Assembly (NCBI RefSeq): GCF_026344035.1
Contig: NZ_JAPKND010000005.1
Coordinates: 124,001-188,000 of the forward strand
Direction of reading: 5' to 3'
DNA length: 64,000 nt
Source: Alcaligenes endophyticus
GTDB taxonomy: Bacteria > Pseudomonadota > Gammaproteobacteria > Burkholderiales > Burkholderiaceae_B
In this document: in pieces, positions 52,807-61,881 of the stretch
How positions within the stretch are numbered: the first letter of the stretch is position 1
Layout: each line of letters starts with the position of its first letter
Program-made: the position numbers and the translations under genes
Notes under the pieces: generated by a model
The model's database searches: none
The model's input: the letters and a program-made list of their open reading frames with translations, nothing else
Told to the model about the DNA's origin: nothing

Positions 52807-53684
52807 TGGACTGGCTATTTTTTGCAGAAGTAACTCTGGCGGGCTTAGGCACCGGCGGTTTATATGCTCTGACCGGACTGGCTTTCGTGATTATCTACAA
52901 AAGCACAGGGGTGGTTAATCTGGCTATTGGTGAAATGCTAATGCTGGGTGCCTATTTGTGTTACGGCTTGGCGAGCGGCCTAGGTTTGCCTATTTGGCTG
53001 GCTATTATCGGCGCCATACTCAGCAGCGGTTTAGCCGGCGGAGTGATTGAGCGCTTAGCCATTCGCCCTATGTTAGGTGAATCACCGATATCGGTATTTA
53101 TGGTTACTGTGGGCTTGTCCGCCGTATTAATTGGCTTAGTAGAGCTGGTATGGACCGCTGATCCACGCCGTATGCCTCCTTTTATGCCCGACGAGCCTGT
53201 ATTCATCGGCGAAGCTTTTGTTCCCTCAAAAGTGTATTACGGCTTTTTTGTGACCCTCGTACTGATTGCTTTGGTGTTGGTGGTATTCCGCTTTTGGCGT
53301 GGCGGGGTTGCCCTAAGGGCGACGGCCTCCGACCAAGCCGCTGCCTACTCCATGGGCATCAATGTGCCGCGCGTGTTTTCTTTATCGTGGATGGTCGCAG
53401 CCATGATTGCCGCTGTATCGGGCATGATTGTCGGCGCCATAGGCGGAATCTCGCCAGCCATGGGCGTCTTTGGCTTGTCGGTATTGGTAGTCGTGATTGT
53501 GGGTGGCCTAGATAGCGTATTGGGCGCCCTGGTCGCGGGTATCATGATTGGCCTTCTAGAAGCGTGGGCCAGTGGTTTTCTAGGTGGCGAATACAAAATA
53601 GTCGCTACTTTTTTGGTTCTGATCGTCGTACTGATGATACGCCCCTACGGGTTGTTCGGTACACGTGAAATCGAGAGGCTTTAA
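52806..53684 (+). CDS. livH: Branched-chain-type ABC transporter permease (LivH-like)
   Basis: A 292-residue permease with about eight helices. GTGGLYALTGLAFVIIYKSTG (read at 14-34), VVNLAIGEMLMLGAYL and LRATASDQAAAYSMGINVPR, the coupling loop that contacts the ATPase, are typical. IGGISPAMGVFGLSVLVVVIVGGLDSVLGA (read at 215-244) follows. It is coupled to livG by a TAATG junction. Confidence 0.93.
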   Translation: MDWLFFAEVTLAGLGTGGLYALTGLAFVIIYKSTGVVNLAIGEMLMLGAYLCYGLASGLGLPIWLAIIGAILSSGLAGGVIERLAIRPMLGESPISVFMVTVGLSAVLIGLVELVWTADPRRMPPFMPDEPVFIGEAFVPSKVYYGFFVTLVLIALVLVVFRFWRGGVALRATASDQAAAYSMGINVPRVFSLSWMVAAMIAAVSGMIVGAIGGISPAMGVFGLSVLVVVIVGGLDSVLGALVAGIMIGLLEAWASGFLGGEYKIVATFLVLIVVLMIRPYGLFGTREIERL

Positions 53685-53688
53685 CACC

Positions 53689-54729
53689 ATGCGTATCGGT
53701 ACCGCCAAATATACTTATGGCCAAGACGAGGCTTTATTTGATAGCCGCACACAGTACGCGTGGCTGATTATTCTGGCCTGCGCTTTATGTGCATTTCCTT
53801 TTTTCGCCAACGAGTATTGGCTTTATTTAGCCTGCTTGGTTGCTATCAATATAGCTAGTGCCACGGGCTTGAACATATTGACTGGCTATACGGGATTGGT
53901 CAGCTTGGGCCAAGCAGCCTTCATGGGCTTAGGGGCCTACACCGTTGCCTTGATGGAGCCAACCTTTGGCTTGCCCGTGATGATTAACCTGCTCGCGGCA
54001 GGAGGAGTCGCCATGCTGGGCGGCATAGTGGTGGGTATTCCTTCCTTACGAGTCAAAGGCTTATACCTGGCCATTGCCACCATTGCAGCATCGATGATTT
54101 TACATTTCATCTTTTCTAATTGGACCTCAGTAACCGGAGGAACAGCAGGTCTAACAGTGCCTCCAGCCCGCATCCTAGGTGTGCAGCTGGACACGTCATT
54201 CAAGTTTTATTGGATGGTAGTGCCTATTACTGTGCTGATGTTGCTGGGTGCGGCTAATCTTTTTAGAACGCGTATAGGGCGAGCCTTTATTGCGATTCGA
54301 GACCGCGATATTTCGGCCGAGGTGCTGGGCATCCCTTTGCTTCGTTATAAATTGCTTTCTTTCGCCATCTCTTCCTTTTATGCCGGCTTAGCAGGTGGCA
54401 TGTGGGCGTACTTTTTTAGAATCATTACACCTGAAAGTTTCCCCTTGTCCATGTCCATCTTTTTCTTAACGGCAATTATTGTCGGCGGAATGGGTACCTT
54501 ACTTGGCAGTATTTTAGGGGCCGCTTTTATCACGATGGTACCGGAGGCACTGAAAATTATCGTTAGCATACTGCCCTTGAGCGCCGATGCCACGCTGATT
54601 CTTTCACCAGTTCGCACCATTGTTCTGGGCCTGCTCATTATCGGCTTTCTTATTTTTGAACCCTTAGGTTTACAAGAAATATGGCGCCGCATACAGCGCT
54701 TTTTCCACCTATGGCCATTTCGGTCATAA
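53689..54729 (+). CDS. livM: Branched-chain-type ABC transporter permease (LivM-like)
   Basis: A 346-residue permease with about ten helices. LNILTGYTGLVSLGQAAFMG (about 63-82) is the LivM signature, and FIAIRDRDISAEVLGIPLLR the coupling loop. GGMGTLLGSILGAAFI closes the fold. ATG at 53689 gives the normal start. It is 4 bases after livH. With livH it forms the membrane channel. Confidence 0.93.
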   Translation: MRIGTAKYTYGQDEALFDSRTQYAWLIILACALCAFPFFANEYWLYLACLVAINIASATGLNILTGYTGLVSLGQAAFMGLGAYTVALMEPTFGLPVMINLLAAGGVAMLGGIVVGIPSLRVKGLYLAIATIAASMILHFIFSNWTSVTGGTAGLTVPPARILGVQLDTSFKFYWMVVPITVLMLLGAANLFRTRIGRAFIAIRDRDISAEVLGIPLLRYKLLSFAISSFYAGLAGGMWAYFFRIITPESFPLSMSIFFLTAIIVGGMGTLLGSILGAAFITMVPEALKIIVSILPLSADATLILSPVRTIVLGLLIIGFLIFEPLGLQEIWRRIQRFFHLWPFRS

Positions 54730-54754
54730 CACATAACAATCAGGAGACAAGTCC

Positions 54755-55927
54755 ATGAGTACAAAACGTATAAAACACTGGCTCAAAGGCTCGCTAGTTG
54801 CTGCCTTGCTGGGCAGTGCGATCGTGGTACAAGCGGCAGAAAAAGAAATTGTCATTGGGGGCTCTATTCCCATGAGTGGTGTCTTTGCCTTTGCGGGAAT
54901 CGGGATTCATGCGGGCATTCAGGATTACGTCAAGATAATCAATGATGCCGGTGGCGTAGAGGGCTACAAGTTGCGCTACGTGCCGGAAGACAGCGGCTAC
55001 AAGGTGGATGTTTCGGTAGCGGCATTCAAGAAAATCACGGGCCAAAATGATGTTAATTTCTACTACGGCGACTCCACCGGTTTTAGCAAAACCATCAATG
55101 AGGAGCTCAATCGAAGTAACTCTATATTAATGTCTGGAGCGTCATTTGCCACAGAGCTAAACGACCCAGCCAAATTCCCTTATCAGTTTATTCCAGGCCC
55201 TGATTACACCGAGATGTTTGGCATTATGTTGCGCCATATTGCCAATGAAAAGCCTGGGGCTAAAGTGGCTTTTATCTATTCGGATACCGAGTTTGGTCGT
55301 GACCCTATTCAAGCCAGTAAAAAGACGGCAGAGGAACTAGGACTAACCGTCAGCGCCGAACTCATGACGCCGCCCGCTAGCGTAGATGTATCCACTGAAA
55401 TTGCTAAATTGCGCCGTGCGCGTCCCGACTTCGCTATTTTTCATGGTTATATCCTAGGCCCTATTCCTGAATTTATCGGTCAAGCCCGAAAAATGGGCTT
55501 GGACACCCAGTTTATGGGCACCTTCTGGACGATGGACAATTCAACGGTGATGCAAATGAAGGACGTGGCGGATGGCTTTATGGGCGTTATGCCCTACCGC
55601 TACTACTACGACGAGAGTAGCCCCGCCCCGATGCTGGAAAAAATTCGTGAAATGCGCCCCGACTATCAAAACATTCCTTATATACAAGGGTTTTTGTCAG
55701 CCATGCTTTACACCGAGGCCGCCAAACGCACCTTGGCAGAGGGTAAGCCCATGACGGCAGATAACCTCAAAGCAGCCCTTAACTCACTAGAAAACTTTGA
55801 TACTGGAGGCTTGATTGGCGTGCCCGTCACCATTCGTGGCAACTCTATCCCTGTAGGGCGTATTTATCGCGCGGACGTCAGCAAAGAGCAAATGGTGCCG
55901 GTGTCTGACTGGATTGTTCTGGAGTAA
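54755..55927 (+). CDS. livK: Branched-chain-type ABC transporter substrate-binding protein (LivK-like)
   Basis: A 390-residue periplasmic receptor. The signal peptide cleaves near VVQA-AEKE (residue 28). The body has the Leu/Ile/Val-binding fold: IVIGGSIPMSGVFAFAGIG, DAGGVEGYKLRYVPEDSGY, FIPGPDYTEMFGIML and VAFIYSDTEFGRDPI. This type is seen more often beside aromatic or fatty acid pathways than for amino acids, in keeping with its neighbours. GGAGACAAG is at 54743-54751. Confidence 0.9.
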   Translation: MSTKRIKHWLKGSLVAALLGSAIVVQAAEKEIVIGGSIPMSGVFAFAGIGIHAGIQDYVKIINDAGGVEGYKLRYVPEDSGYKVDVSVAAFKKITGQNDVNFYYGDSTGFSKTINEELNRSNSILMSGASFATELNDPAKFPYQFIPGPDYTEMFGIMLRHIANEKPGAKVAFIYSDTEFGRDPIQASKKTAEELGLTVSAELMTPPASVDVSTEIAKLRRARPDFAIFHGYILGPIPEFIGQARKMGLDTQFMGTFWTMDNSTVMQMKDVADGFMGVMPYRYYYDESSPAPMLEKIREMRPDYQNIPYIQGFLSAMLYTEAAKRTLAEGKPMTADNLKAALNSLENFDTGGLIGVPVTIRGNSIPVGRIYRADVSKEQMVPVSDWIVLE

Positions 55928-55930
55928 GCC

Positions 55931-56743
55931 ATGGCACTCGCCGATACCGTATTGGCCCTCAACAATATTGAGGTTTTCTACAATAAAAGCGTACAAGTAC
56001 TCCGAGGCTTGTCGTTACAGGTGAAACAAGGGCAAATAGTTGCTTTATTAGGCTCTAATGGGGCCGGAAAAAGCACCACCCTGAAAGCGATATCAGCTCT
56101 TTTAGCGCTTGAGAACGGAGAGTTAAATAGTGGTTCGATTCGCTTCCAAGAGCAAGACATCAAGACGCTCAAGCCTCATGAACTGGTTCGCCAAGGCCTA
56201 TTTCATATTATGGAGGGGCGTCGGGTTTTCGAAGACCTGACTGTAGAAGAAAATCTGGTGTCGGCGACGTATGCCCTGTATGGCCGGCCAGGTCTTAAGC
56301 CCGATTTCGACTTGGTGTACGAGTATTTTCCGCGTTTACACGAAAGACGTCATCACTTAGCGGGCTATTTGTCGGGCGGTGAGCAGCAAATGCTGGCCAT
56401 TGGGCGGGCGCTCATTGCTCGCCCCAAGTTGATATTGCTGGATGAACCATCCTTAGGTTTAGCCCCCTTATTGGTCGAGAATATATTTCAGATTATTGCT
56501 CGTATCAATGCCGAGCAAGGAGTAGCTATGCTGCTCGTCGAACAAAATGCCTCCGTTGCTCTGGCGGTAGCTCACTACGGTTACATCATGGAAATGGGCA
56601 AAATCGTCACCGACGGTAGCGCGGAGTTTTTATCCTCGGATCCGGATGTGCAGGAGTTTTACCTAGGGATAGGCGGAAGCGGAGAAGCCAAGAGTTTTCG
56701 CCATATTAAACATTATAAACGTCGTAAACGTTGGTTATCCTGA
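55931..56743 (+). CDS. livF: Branched-chain-type ABC transporter ATP-binding protein (LivF-like)
   Basis: A 270-residue ATPase with Walker A GSNGAGKSTTLKAISALL (about 36-53), MEGRRVFEDLTVEENL, signature LSGGEQQMLAIGRAL, Walker B LILLDEPSLGLAP and VEQNASVALAVAHYGYIME. The C-terminus has an extra basic tail (FRHIKHYKRRKRWLS). It overlaps the acyl-CoA ligase start (TGATG), so transport and activation are made together. Confidence 0.93.
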   Translation: MALADTVLALNNIEVFYNKSVQVLRGLSLQVKQGQIVALLGSNGAGKSTTLKAISALLALENGELNSGSIRFQEQDIKTLKPHELVRQGLFHIMEGRRVFEDLTVEENLVSATYALYGRPGLKPDFDLVYEYFPRLHERRHHLAGYLSGGEQQMLAIGRALIARPKLILLDEPSLGLAPLLVENIFQIIARINAEQGVAMLLVEQNASVALAVAHYGYIMEMGKIVTDGSAEFLSSDPDVQEFYLGIGGSGEAKSFRHIKHYKRRKRWLS

Positions 56744-58563
56744 TGATGAGCATGCAACCCTTACCCCTGTTGACCCTGCCGCAAATGCTGCGCGAGCGTG
56801 CCCGTCAACACCCCGATAAAGTCGCCTTGAATCAAAAAGACTATGGAATCTGGCAGTCCTTAAGCTGGAAAGAGTATTACCAGCGCTCTGGCTGGTTTGG
56901 ATTAGGCTTATTGTCGATGGGCATAGAGCCTGGTTCTCATGTGGGCATCATCTCTGAAAACCGCCAAGAATGGGTGTTGGCCCAGATGGGGTGTGGACTC
57001 AGTGGACTGATTACCGTCGGCGTATACCCCACCAGCCCAGCAAACGAAGTGGCCTACGTGCTGGAGCATGCCGATGTGCAAGTAGTGGTGTGTGAGGACC
57101 AAGAACAAGCCGACAAGGTGGCCGAGTGTATAGACCAACTACCTCATTTAAAATTGGTCGTCATTATCGAGCCCGATGGCTTTCGTAATACCGATCCTCG
57201 CATTGCGGGGAAGTCGCATACCTTCAAAGCTATCGAGCAAGCGGGTAAACAACACGAAAGCAGCCATCCGCGTCTAATTGAAGAGGTGCTGGCACAGCAG
57301 CAGCTAGATGATTTAGCCTTAATGATTTACACCTCGGGGTCAACGGGCAAGCCCAAAGGGGCGATGATCAGTTACCGTAATATTCACGGCGTTGCCCCGG
57401 GTATTATCGACCGGCTGGACTTAAGCCCCGACTCTAGCCACCTGTCGTATCTGCCGCTTTGTCATGTGGCAGAGCAAATGCTGACTACTTTTACGCCTAT
57501 TTACTTAGGCTCAATGGTTAACTTTGGCGAGTCGATCCGCACTGTGCAGGAGGATTTACGTGAACTGGCCCCAAGTTTGTTCTTGGGCGTACCGCGTATC
57601 TGGGAGAAACTGCACTCGTCCATCATGATCAAAATCGCTGACACCGGGCCCTTCCGGCGCTGGCTGTTTAATCGTGCTTTGGCCGCCTGCGCGCCGTTGG
57701 CTTATGTTAGTCCAGCCAAACGCACGCTTACGCAAAAATTGACCTATGCGTGGTGGTATTGGATTATCTTGCGGGCTTTGCAAAACTACATAGGGCTACG
57801 CCGCTGCAAGGCAGCCTTAACGGGTGCTGCGCCCGTGCCGCCCGCCGTGGTGCGCTTTTTTCGTAGCATAGGCGTTCCGCTGATCGAGGTATACGGTTTG
57901 ACCGAGTCGACCGGAATGGTGACAGGACAATCGGTGCAGAATCCGCATCCGGCATCGGTGGGGACAGCGATCCTACAAGCGGAGTACCAATTAGCGGCCG
58001 ATACCCAAGAGCTTTTACTCCGCGGGCCTATGGTGTTCATGGGATATTATAAAAACCCCGACGCCACCGCACAAAGTATACGTGATGGGTGGCTGCATAC
58101 CGGCGACGTAGTGGCTGTCCGAGACGGCCAGTTGTACATCGTTGATCGTATGAAAGACATTATGATTACTGCCGGAGGCAAGAACATTACCCCGTCAGAA
58201 ATTGAAAACACCATGAAAGGCAGCCCGTACATTAAAGAATGTATTGTGGTAGCGGATGGACGTCGGTTTGTCGGTGCGCTGATTCAAATTGATCTTGAAA
58301 CAGTGGGGAAATGGGCCGAGAGTCGCTCAATTGCTTACACACACTTCCGCTCTTTAGTGGAAACCGTAGAGGTGCAAGCACTGATTCAGGCAGAAATTGA
58401 CCAGGGCAATGCCCAATTGGCCCCAGTAGCCCATATTCGTCGCTTTCATTTACTGAGTAAAGAACTGGATCACGATGACGGCGAAGTGACCGCCACCATG
58501 AAAGTGAAACGCAGCAGCATCTATCAAACCTATCAACATGAAATCGAGGCTTTATATGCCTAA
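56743..58563 (+). CDS. AMP-forming acyl-CoA ligase (long-chain fatty acid:CoA ligase type)
   Basis: A 606-residue adenylating enzyme. P-loop YTSGSTGKPKG is at 196-206, VYGLTESTGM near 385-395, GWLHTGDV near 448, and RMKDIMITAGGKNITPSEIE near 471-490. The lid domain is shorter than in acetate ligases and fits the FadD/ACSBG class. It activates the imported acid to its CoA thioester with ATP. Chain length cannot be read. Position in the Liv operon suggests the ligand of the importer is its substrate. Confidence 0.9.
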   Translation: MMSMQPLPLLTLPQMLRERARQHPDKVALNQKDYGIWQSLSWKEYYQRSGWFGLGLLSMGIEPGSHVGIISENRQEWVLAQMGCGLSGLITVGVYPTSPANEVAYVLEHADVQVVVCEDQEQADKVAECIDQLPHLKLVVIIEPDGFRNTDPRIAGKSHTFKAIEQAGKQHESSHPRLIEEVLAQQQLDDLALMIYTSGSTGKPKGAMISYRNIHGVAPGIIDRLDLSPDSSHLSYLPLCHVAEQMLTTFTPIYLGSMVNFGESIRTVQEDLRELAPSLFLGVPRIWEKLHSSIMIKIADTGPFRRWLFNRALAACAPLAYVSPAKRTLTQKLTYAWWYWIILRALQNYIGLRRCKAALTGAAPVPPAVVRFFRSIGVPLIEVYGLTESTGMVTGQSVQNPHPASVGTAILQAEYQLAADTQELLLRGPMVFMGYYKNPDATAQSIRDGWLHTGDVVAVRDGQLYIVDRMKDIMITAGGKNITPSEIENTMKGSPYIKECIVVADGRRFVGALIQIDLETVGKWAESRSIAYTHFRSLVETVEVQALIQAEIDQGNAQLAPVAHIRRFHLLSKELDHDDGEVTATMKVKRSSIYQTYQHEIEALYA

Positions 58564-58610
58564 GCCCGCAACCAGCCCTGCCCATGCCAGTGCCGCAAGG
58601 AGTCATTAAC

Positions 58611-59408
58611 ATGATTGATCTTGCTATCCATAATCAGGTCGCTATCTTGACCTTGCAACGGCCTCAAAGCCGCAATAGTCTGAACCCGGCTATGGCGACC
58701 GCGCTGCTAGATCACATTGAGGCGCTTGAGCCCCAGATTCCTACGCTCAAAGGGCTATTTTTACGCGCCTCAGGGGATCACTTTATGGTGGGGGGCGATA
58801 TTCAGTTTTTTGATCAACTGTTGTCCCAACAACCTGAGCCCGACGAGGGGCGTTGGGCTGAGTTAGAAGCACTGATTACCACCGTAGAAAACGTCTGTTT
58901 ACGGCTGCGGAATCTGCCCTTCCCTGTTATCGCTTTTACCCAAGGCGCGGTGGCCGGCGCTGGTCTGTCATTAGCGTTGGCTTGCGACATGATCGTGGCC
59001 GCTGACAATGCCCGCTTTGTAATGGCCTATAACGCACTGGGCGCCACACCCGATGGCGGGGCCTCATTTACCTTGCCCGAGCGGGTTGGATTTGGGCGCG
59101 CCCTACATATGCTCTTGTTTAATCAAGCGCTATCGGCTCAGCAGGCACTTGACTGTGGGTTAGTGGTGCAGGTGTGCAAAGCAGACGAATTGGACCAGCA
59201 ATGGCAGACCATGGCACGACAACTAGCGTCAGGCTCACGGCAAGCACAAAATGCCGGCAAAGCTTTACTTCGGCAATCCGCCACACTGAAGCTTGAGCAA
59301 GCGTTGACTAACGAGAAACAACAATTTCTCCAGTTGGCACAACAGTCTGATTTCAAAGAAGGAGTGGATGCGTTCCTGAGCAAACGACCTCCCCTTTTTA
59401 AGCTTTAA
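58611..59408 (+). CDS. Enoyl-CoA hydratase/isomerase (PaaG-like crotonase)
   Basis: A 265-residue crotonase-fold protein. HFMVGGDIQFF and GAVAGAGLSLALACDM form the oxyanion hole. The catalytic Glu pair of hydratases is absent (GAGLSLA, MAYNALGATPDGG). An Asp lies in PDGG, as in PaaG-type isomerases. It could move double bonds in beta-oxidation of an unsaturated or cyclic acid. AAGGAG is 9 bases before ATG 58611. Second of the four catabolic genes after the transporter. Confidence 0.85.
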   Translation: MIDLAIHNQVAILTLQRPQSRNSLNPAMATALLDHIEALEPQIPTLKGLFLRASGDHFMVGGDIQFFDQLLSQQPEPDEGRWAELEALITTVENVCLRLRNLPFPVIAFTQGAVAGAGLSLALACDMIVAADNARFVMAYNALGATPDGGASFTLPERVGFGRALHMLLFNQALSAQQALDCGLVVQVCKADELDQQWQTMARQLASGSRQAQNAGKALLRQSATLKLEQALTNEKQQFLQLAQQSDFKEGVDAFLSKRPPLFKL

Positions 59409-59503
59409 GACTCTTTTTCTAAAGCCCTGATTTTTCTGTTTATTTTTTGCCCTGCTCCAACGGGCAGGATTTACTGTTGCCGCTTCGCGGCCCAAGGAAT
59501 GCT

Positions 59504-60634
59504 ATGCACTTTGCGTTGACCTCAGAACAAAGTCAGATTCAAGCACTCGCTCAAGAATTTGCCCGCGATGAAATACTGCCCCTTGCGGTGCAAGCCGATC
59601 GCACCGCTCAGTTTCCCCTCCAGATCCACCGTCAGGCTCTGGAGCTGGGTTTATTGAACACCAGCTTGCCCAGCCATCTTGGCGGCCCAGGCTTAGGAGC
59701 ATTGGAGTTGGTCTTGATTACCGAAGCGCTCTGTCATGCCTGTCTTGGCATAGGCACGGCATTATGCATTAACGCCCTGGCCAGTGAGCCCTTGCTGTTG
59801 GCAGGCACCCCTGAGCAACAAAAAAAATACCTAGGACGCTTGACTGACGGCGCCATGGCCAGTTTCGCTCTGACTGAGCCCGCAGCAGGCTCTGACGTAG
59901 CAGGAATTCGTAGCCGCGCTCAACGAGTAAGCGGTGGCTATAGCTTGAGTGGTAGCAAAATCTGGATTTCTAACGCCTCATTAGCCGAGTTTTTAATTAT
60001 TTTTGCCAAGACTGACCCCGATCAGGGGCACAAAGGCATGACCGCTTTTATCGTCCCAGCGAATGCACCCGGTCTGAGTATAGGCTTACCTTTATCCAAA
60101 CTAGGACAAAAAGCAGCCCCAACGAATGAAGTGTTTATGGATCAGGTGTTTGTGCCCGATGCCCAACGACTCGGGGCAGAAGGCAGTGGGTTTAAGCTGG
60201 CAATGCAAGTGTTTGATCGCTCTCGACCCATGGTGGCCGCTTTTGGTGTGGGCTTAACTCAGCGCTGTCTGGACGAGGCACTTGGCTACGCCCGTCAGCG
60301 CCACAGTATGGGAAGCCCTATCCTAGAACATCAGGCAATCGCACATAAGCTCGCGGAAATGCGCGTACGCCTAGAAAGCTCTCGCCTGCTGTGTTATCAG
60401 TCGGCGAGCTTACTAGACGCAGGCAAAAGCAACACCCTAGAGGCCGCCATGGCCAAGTTGCATGCCTCTGATAGCGCGATGTGGGCGGCCAGTGAAACGA
60501 TACAGGTCATGGGTGGCATGGGCTACTCCACTGAATATCCAGCAGAAAAACTGTTTCGCGATGCCAAAGTGCTGCAAATTTATGAAGGCACATCCGAAAT
60601 TCAAAAAAACATTATTGCACGCGCCATGCGTTAA
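59504..60634 (+). CDS. Acyl-CoA dehydrogenase
   Basis: A 376-residue acyl-CoA dehydrogenase of the SCAD/MCAD type. FALTEPAAGSDVAGIRSRA (about 121-139) is the flavin loop, SGSKIWISNASLAEFLIIFA follows, and the base Glu is at about 361 in IYEGTSEIQKNII. GGMGYSTEYPAEKLFRDAK is complete. It makes the 2-enoyl-CoA in the operon's beta-oxidation route. AAGGA is 6 bases before the ATG. Confidence 0.92.
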   Translation: MHFALTSEQSQIQALAQEFARDEILPLAVQADRTAQFPLQIHRQALELGLLNTSLPSHLGGPGLGALELVLITEALCHACLGIGTALCINALASEPLLLAGTPEQQKKYLGRLTDGAMASFALTEPAAGSDVAGIRSRAQRVSGGYSLSGSKIWISNASLAEFLIIFAKTDPDQGHKGMTAFIVPANAPGLSIGLPLSKLGQKAAPTNEVFMDQVFVPDAQRLGAEGSGFKLAMQVFDRSRPMVAAFGVGLTQRCLDEALGYARQRHSMGSPILEHQAIAHKLAEMRVRLESSRLLCYQSASLLDAGKSNTLEAAMAKLHASDSAMWAASETIQVMGGMGYSTEYPAEKLFRDAKVLQIYEGTSEIQKNIIARAMR

Positions 60635-60644
60635 GGAGAGAGAC

Positions 60645-61835
60645 TTGCAGCAAAATGAAGCCGTCATTATTGATGCCGTGCGTAGCCCGTTTGGGCGCCG
60701 TGCAGGGGCGTTGCGAGAACAACGTCCCGACACCCTTCTGGCCGACACCCTTCAAGCCTTGTTAACACGCACAGGAGCCCCGGTGGAATGCGTGGGTGAT
60801 GTGCTGGCGGGTTGTGTGAGCCAAGCGGGGGAACAAGGGGGGAATATTGCCCGCCAGGCTGCTTTATTGGCTGGCCTACCTGAACAGGTGCCAGGCGTCA
60901 GTATGAACCGTATGTGCGGCTCCAGTCAGTACGCCATACACGCCGCCGCACAAGCCGTGGCCGCGGGCGACATGCCGTTTGCTATTGCCTGCGGAGTCGA
61001 AAGCATGACTCGAGTGCCCATGTTCACGGACCTCACCTTAGGGCGCCATGAGTTTGCAGGCTTTGATAATTTACATCCCTCACTGCTAAAGCGCTTTGCC
61101 ATCCCTCATCAAGTGGAAAGCGCAGAGCGTATTGCTGAGCAGTGGGGTTTGAGTCGACACGATCTTGATAGCTATGCCATGTTGAGTCATCAGCGTGCGC
61201 AGGCCGCTAAAGTGGCGGCTAAACATACCGAATTAGTGCCGCGCACTGGCTTAGACAAAGAAGGACAATCTCTCATACTGGATTACGACGAAGGAATACG
61301 CGCCCATATTGACCCAGAACGAATGGCCGCGATGCAACCCGTGTTTCGTCGGCCCGAGCAAGGCGGGCAAATCACCGCAGCTAATGCCAGCCAAATGTCA
61401 GACGGCGCCGCTGCAGTGTTAATTGGCCAGCGAGCCATTGCCCAAGATTATGGAATGCGTCCGCAAGCGCGGTTCCGCGCTCGCGTGGTAACAGGGTCTG
61501 ACCCGATCCTGCAGTTAACCGGCATTATTCCTGCTACCCAACAGGCGTTGGCCAAAGCAGGCCTGAGTCTGCAAGACATGGACTGGATTGAAGTCAACGA
61601 AGCCTTTGCCAGTGTCGCCTTATGTTTTATACGCGAATTTTCGCCAGATATGGATAAGTTTAACCCCTGGGGTGGTGCCATTGCGCATGGACACCCGCTA
61701 GGTGCAACTGGCGCGGGTTTAATGGCGAAAATGTTAGCCGGCTTGCGTGACACAAATGGACAGTTTGGCTTGCAAGTGATGTGTATTGGTCATGGCATGG
61801 CCACAGCCACCATTATTGAACGCCTGAACCCGTAG
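60645..61835 (+). CDS. Acetyl-CoA acyltransferase (thiolase)
   Basis: A 396-residue thiolase. The nucleophile Cys 91 is in SMNRMCGSSQYAIHAAA, the His in AHGHPLGATGAGL near 350, and the second Cys at 380 in MCIGHGMATA (GGG of classical thiolases is GHG here). It splits the 3-ketoacyl-CoA to acetyl-CoA or propionyl-CoA. The start is TTG at 60645 with AAGGAG 7 bases before it. The frame is open far upstream, but that part overlaps the dehydrogenase. A 3-hydroxyacyl-CoA dehydrogenase is not in the cluster. Confidence 0.92.
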   Translation: MQQNEAVIIDAVRSPFGRRAGALREQRPDTLLADTLQALLTRTGAPVECVGDVLAGCVSQAGEQGGNIARQAALLAGLPEQVPGVSMNRMCGSSQYAIHAAAQAVAAGDMPFAIACGVESMTRVPMFTDLTLGRHEFAGFDNLHPSLLKRFAIPHQVESAERIAEQWGLSRHDLDSYAMLSHQRAQAAKVAAKHTELVPRTGLDKEGQSLILDYDEGIRAHIDPERMAAMQPVFRRPEQGGQITAANASQMSDGAAAVLIGQRAIAQDYGMRPQARFRARVVTGSDPILQLTGIIPATQQALAKAGLSLQDMDWIEVNEAFASVALCFIREFSPDMDKFNPWGGAIAHGHPLGATGAGLMAKMLAGLRDTNGQFGLQVMCIGHGMATATIIERLNP

Positions 61836-61844
61836 GTATCAAAA

Positions 61845-61874
61845 TCAGGGCGCCGCTTAGCGGCGACGCCCTGA
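61845..61874 (-). terminator. Hairpin between thiolase and haemagglutinin genes
   Basis: TCAGGGCG (61845-61852) pairs with CGCCCTGA (61867-61874), with an inner CCGC/GCGG stem. On the minus strand it is followed by TTTT, so it best ends the haemagglutinin transcript. It may also serve the thiolase operon. Confidence 0.6.
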
Positions 61875-61881
61875 GTGACAA

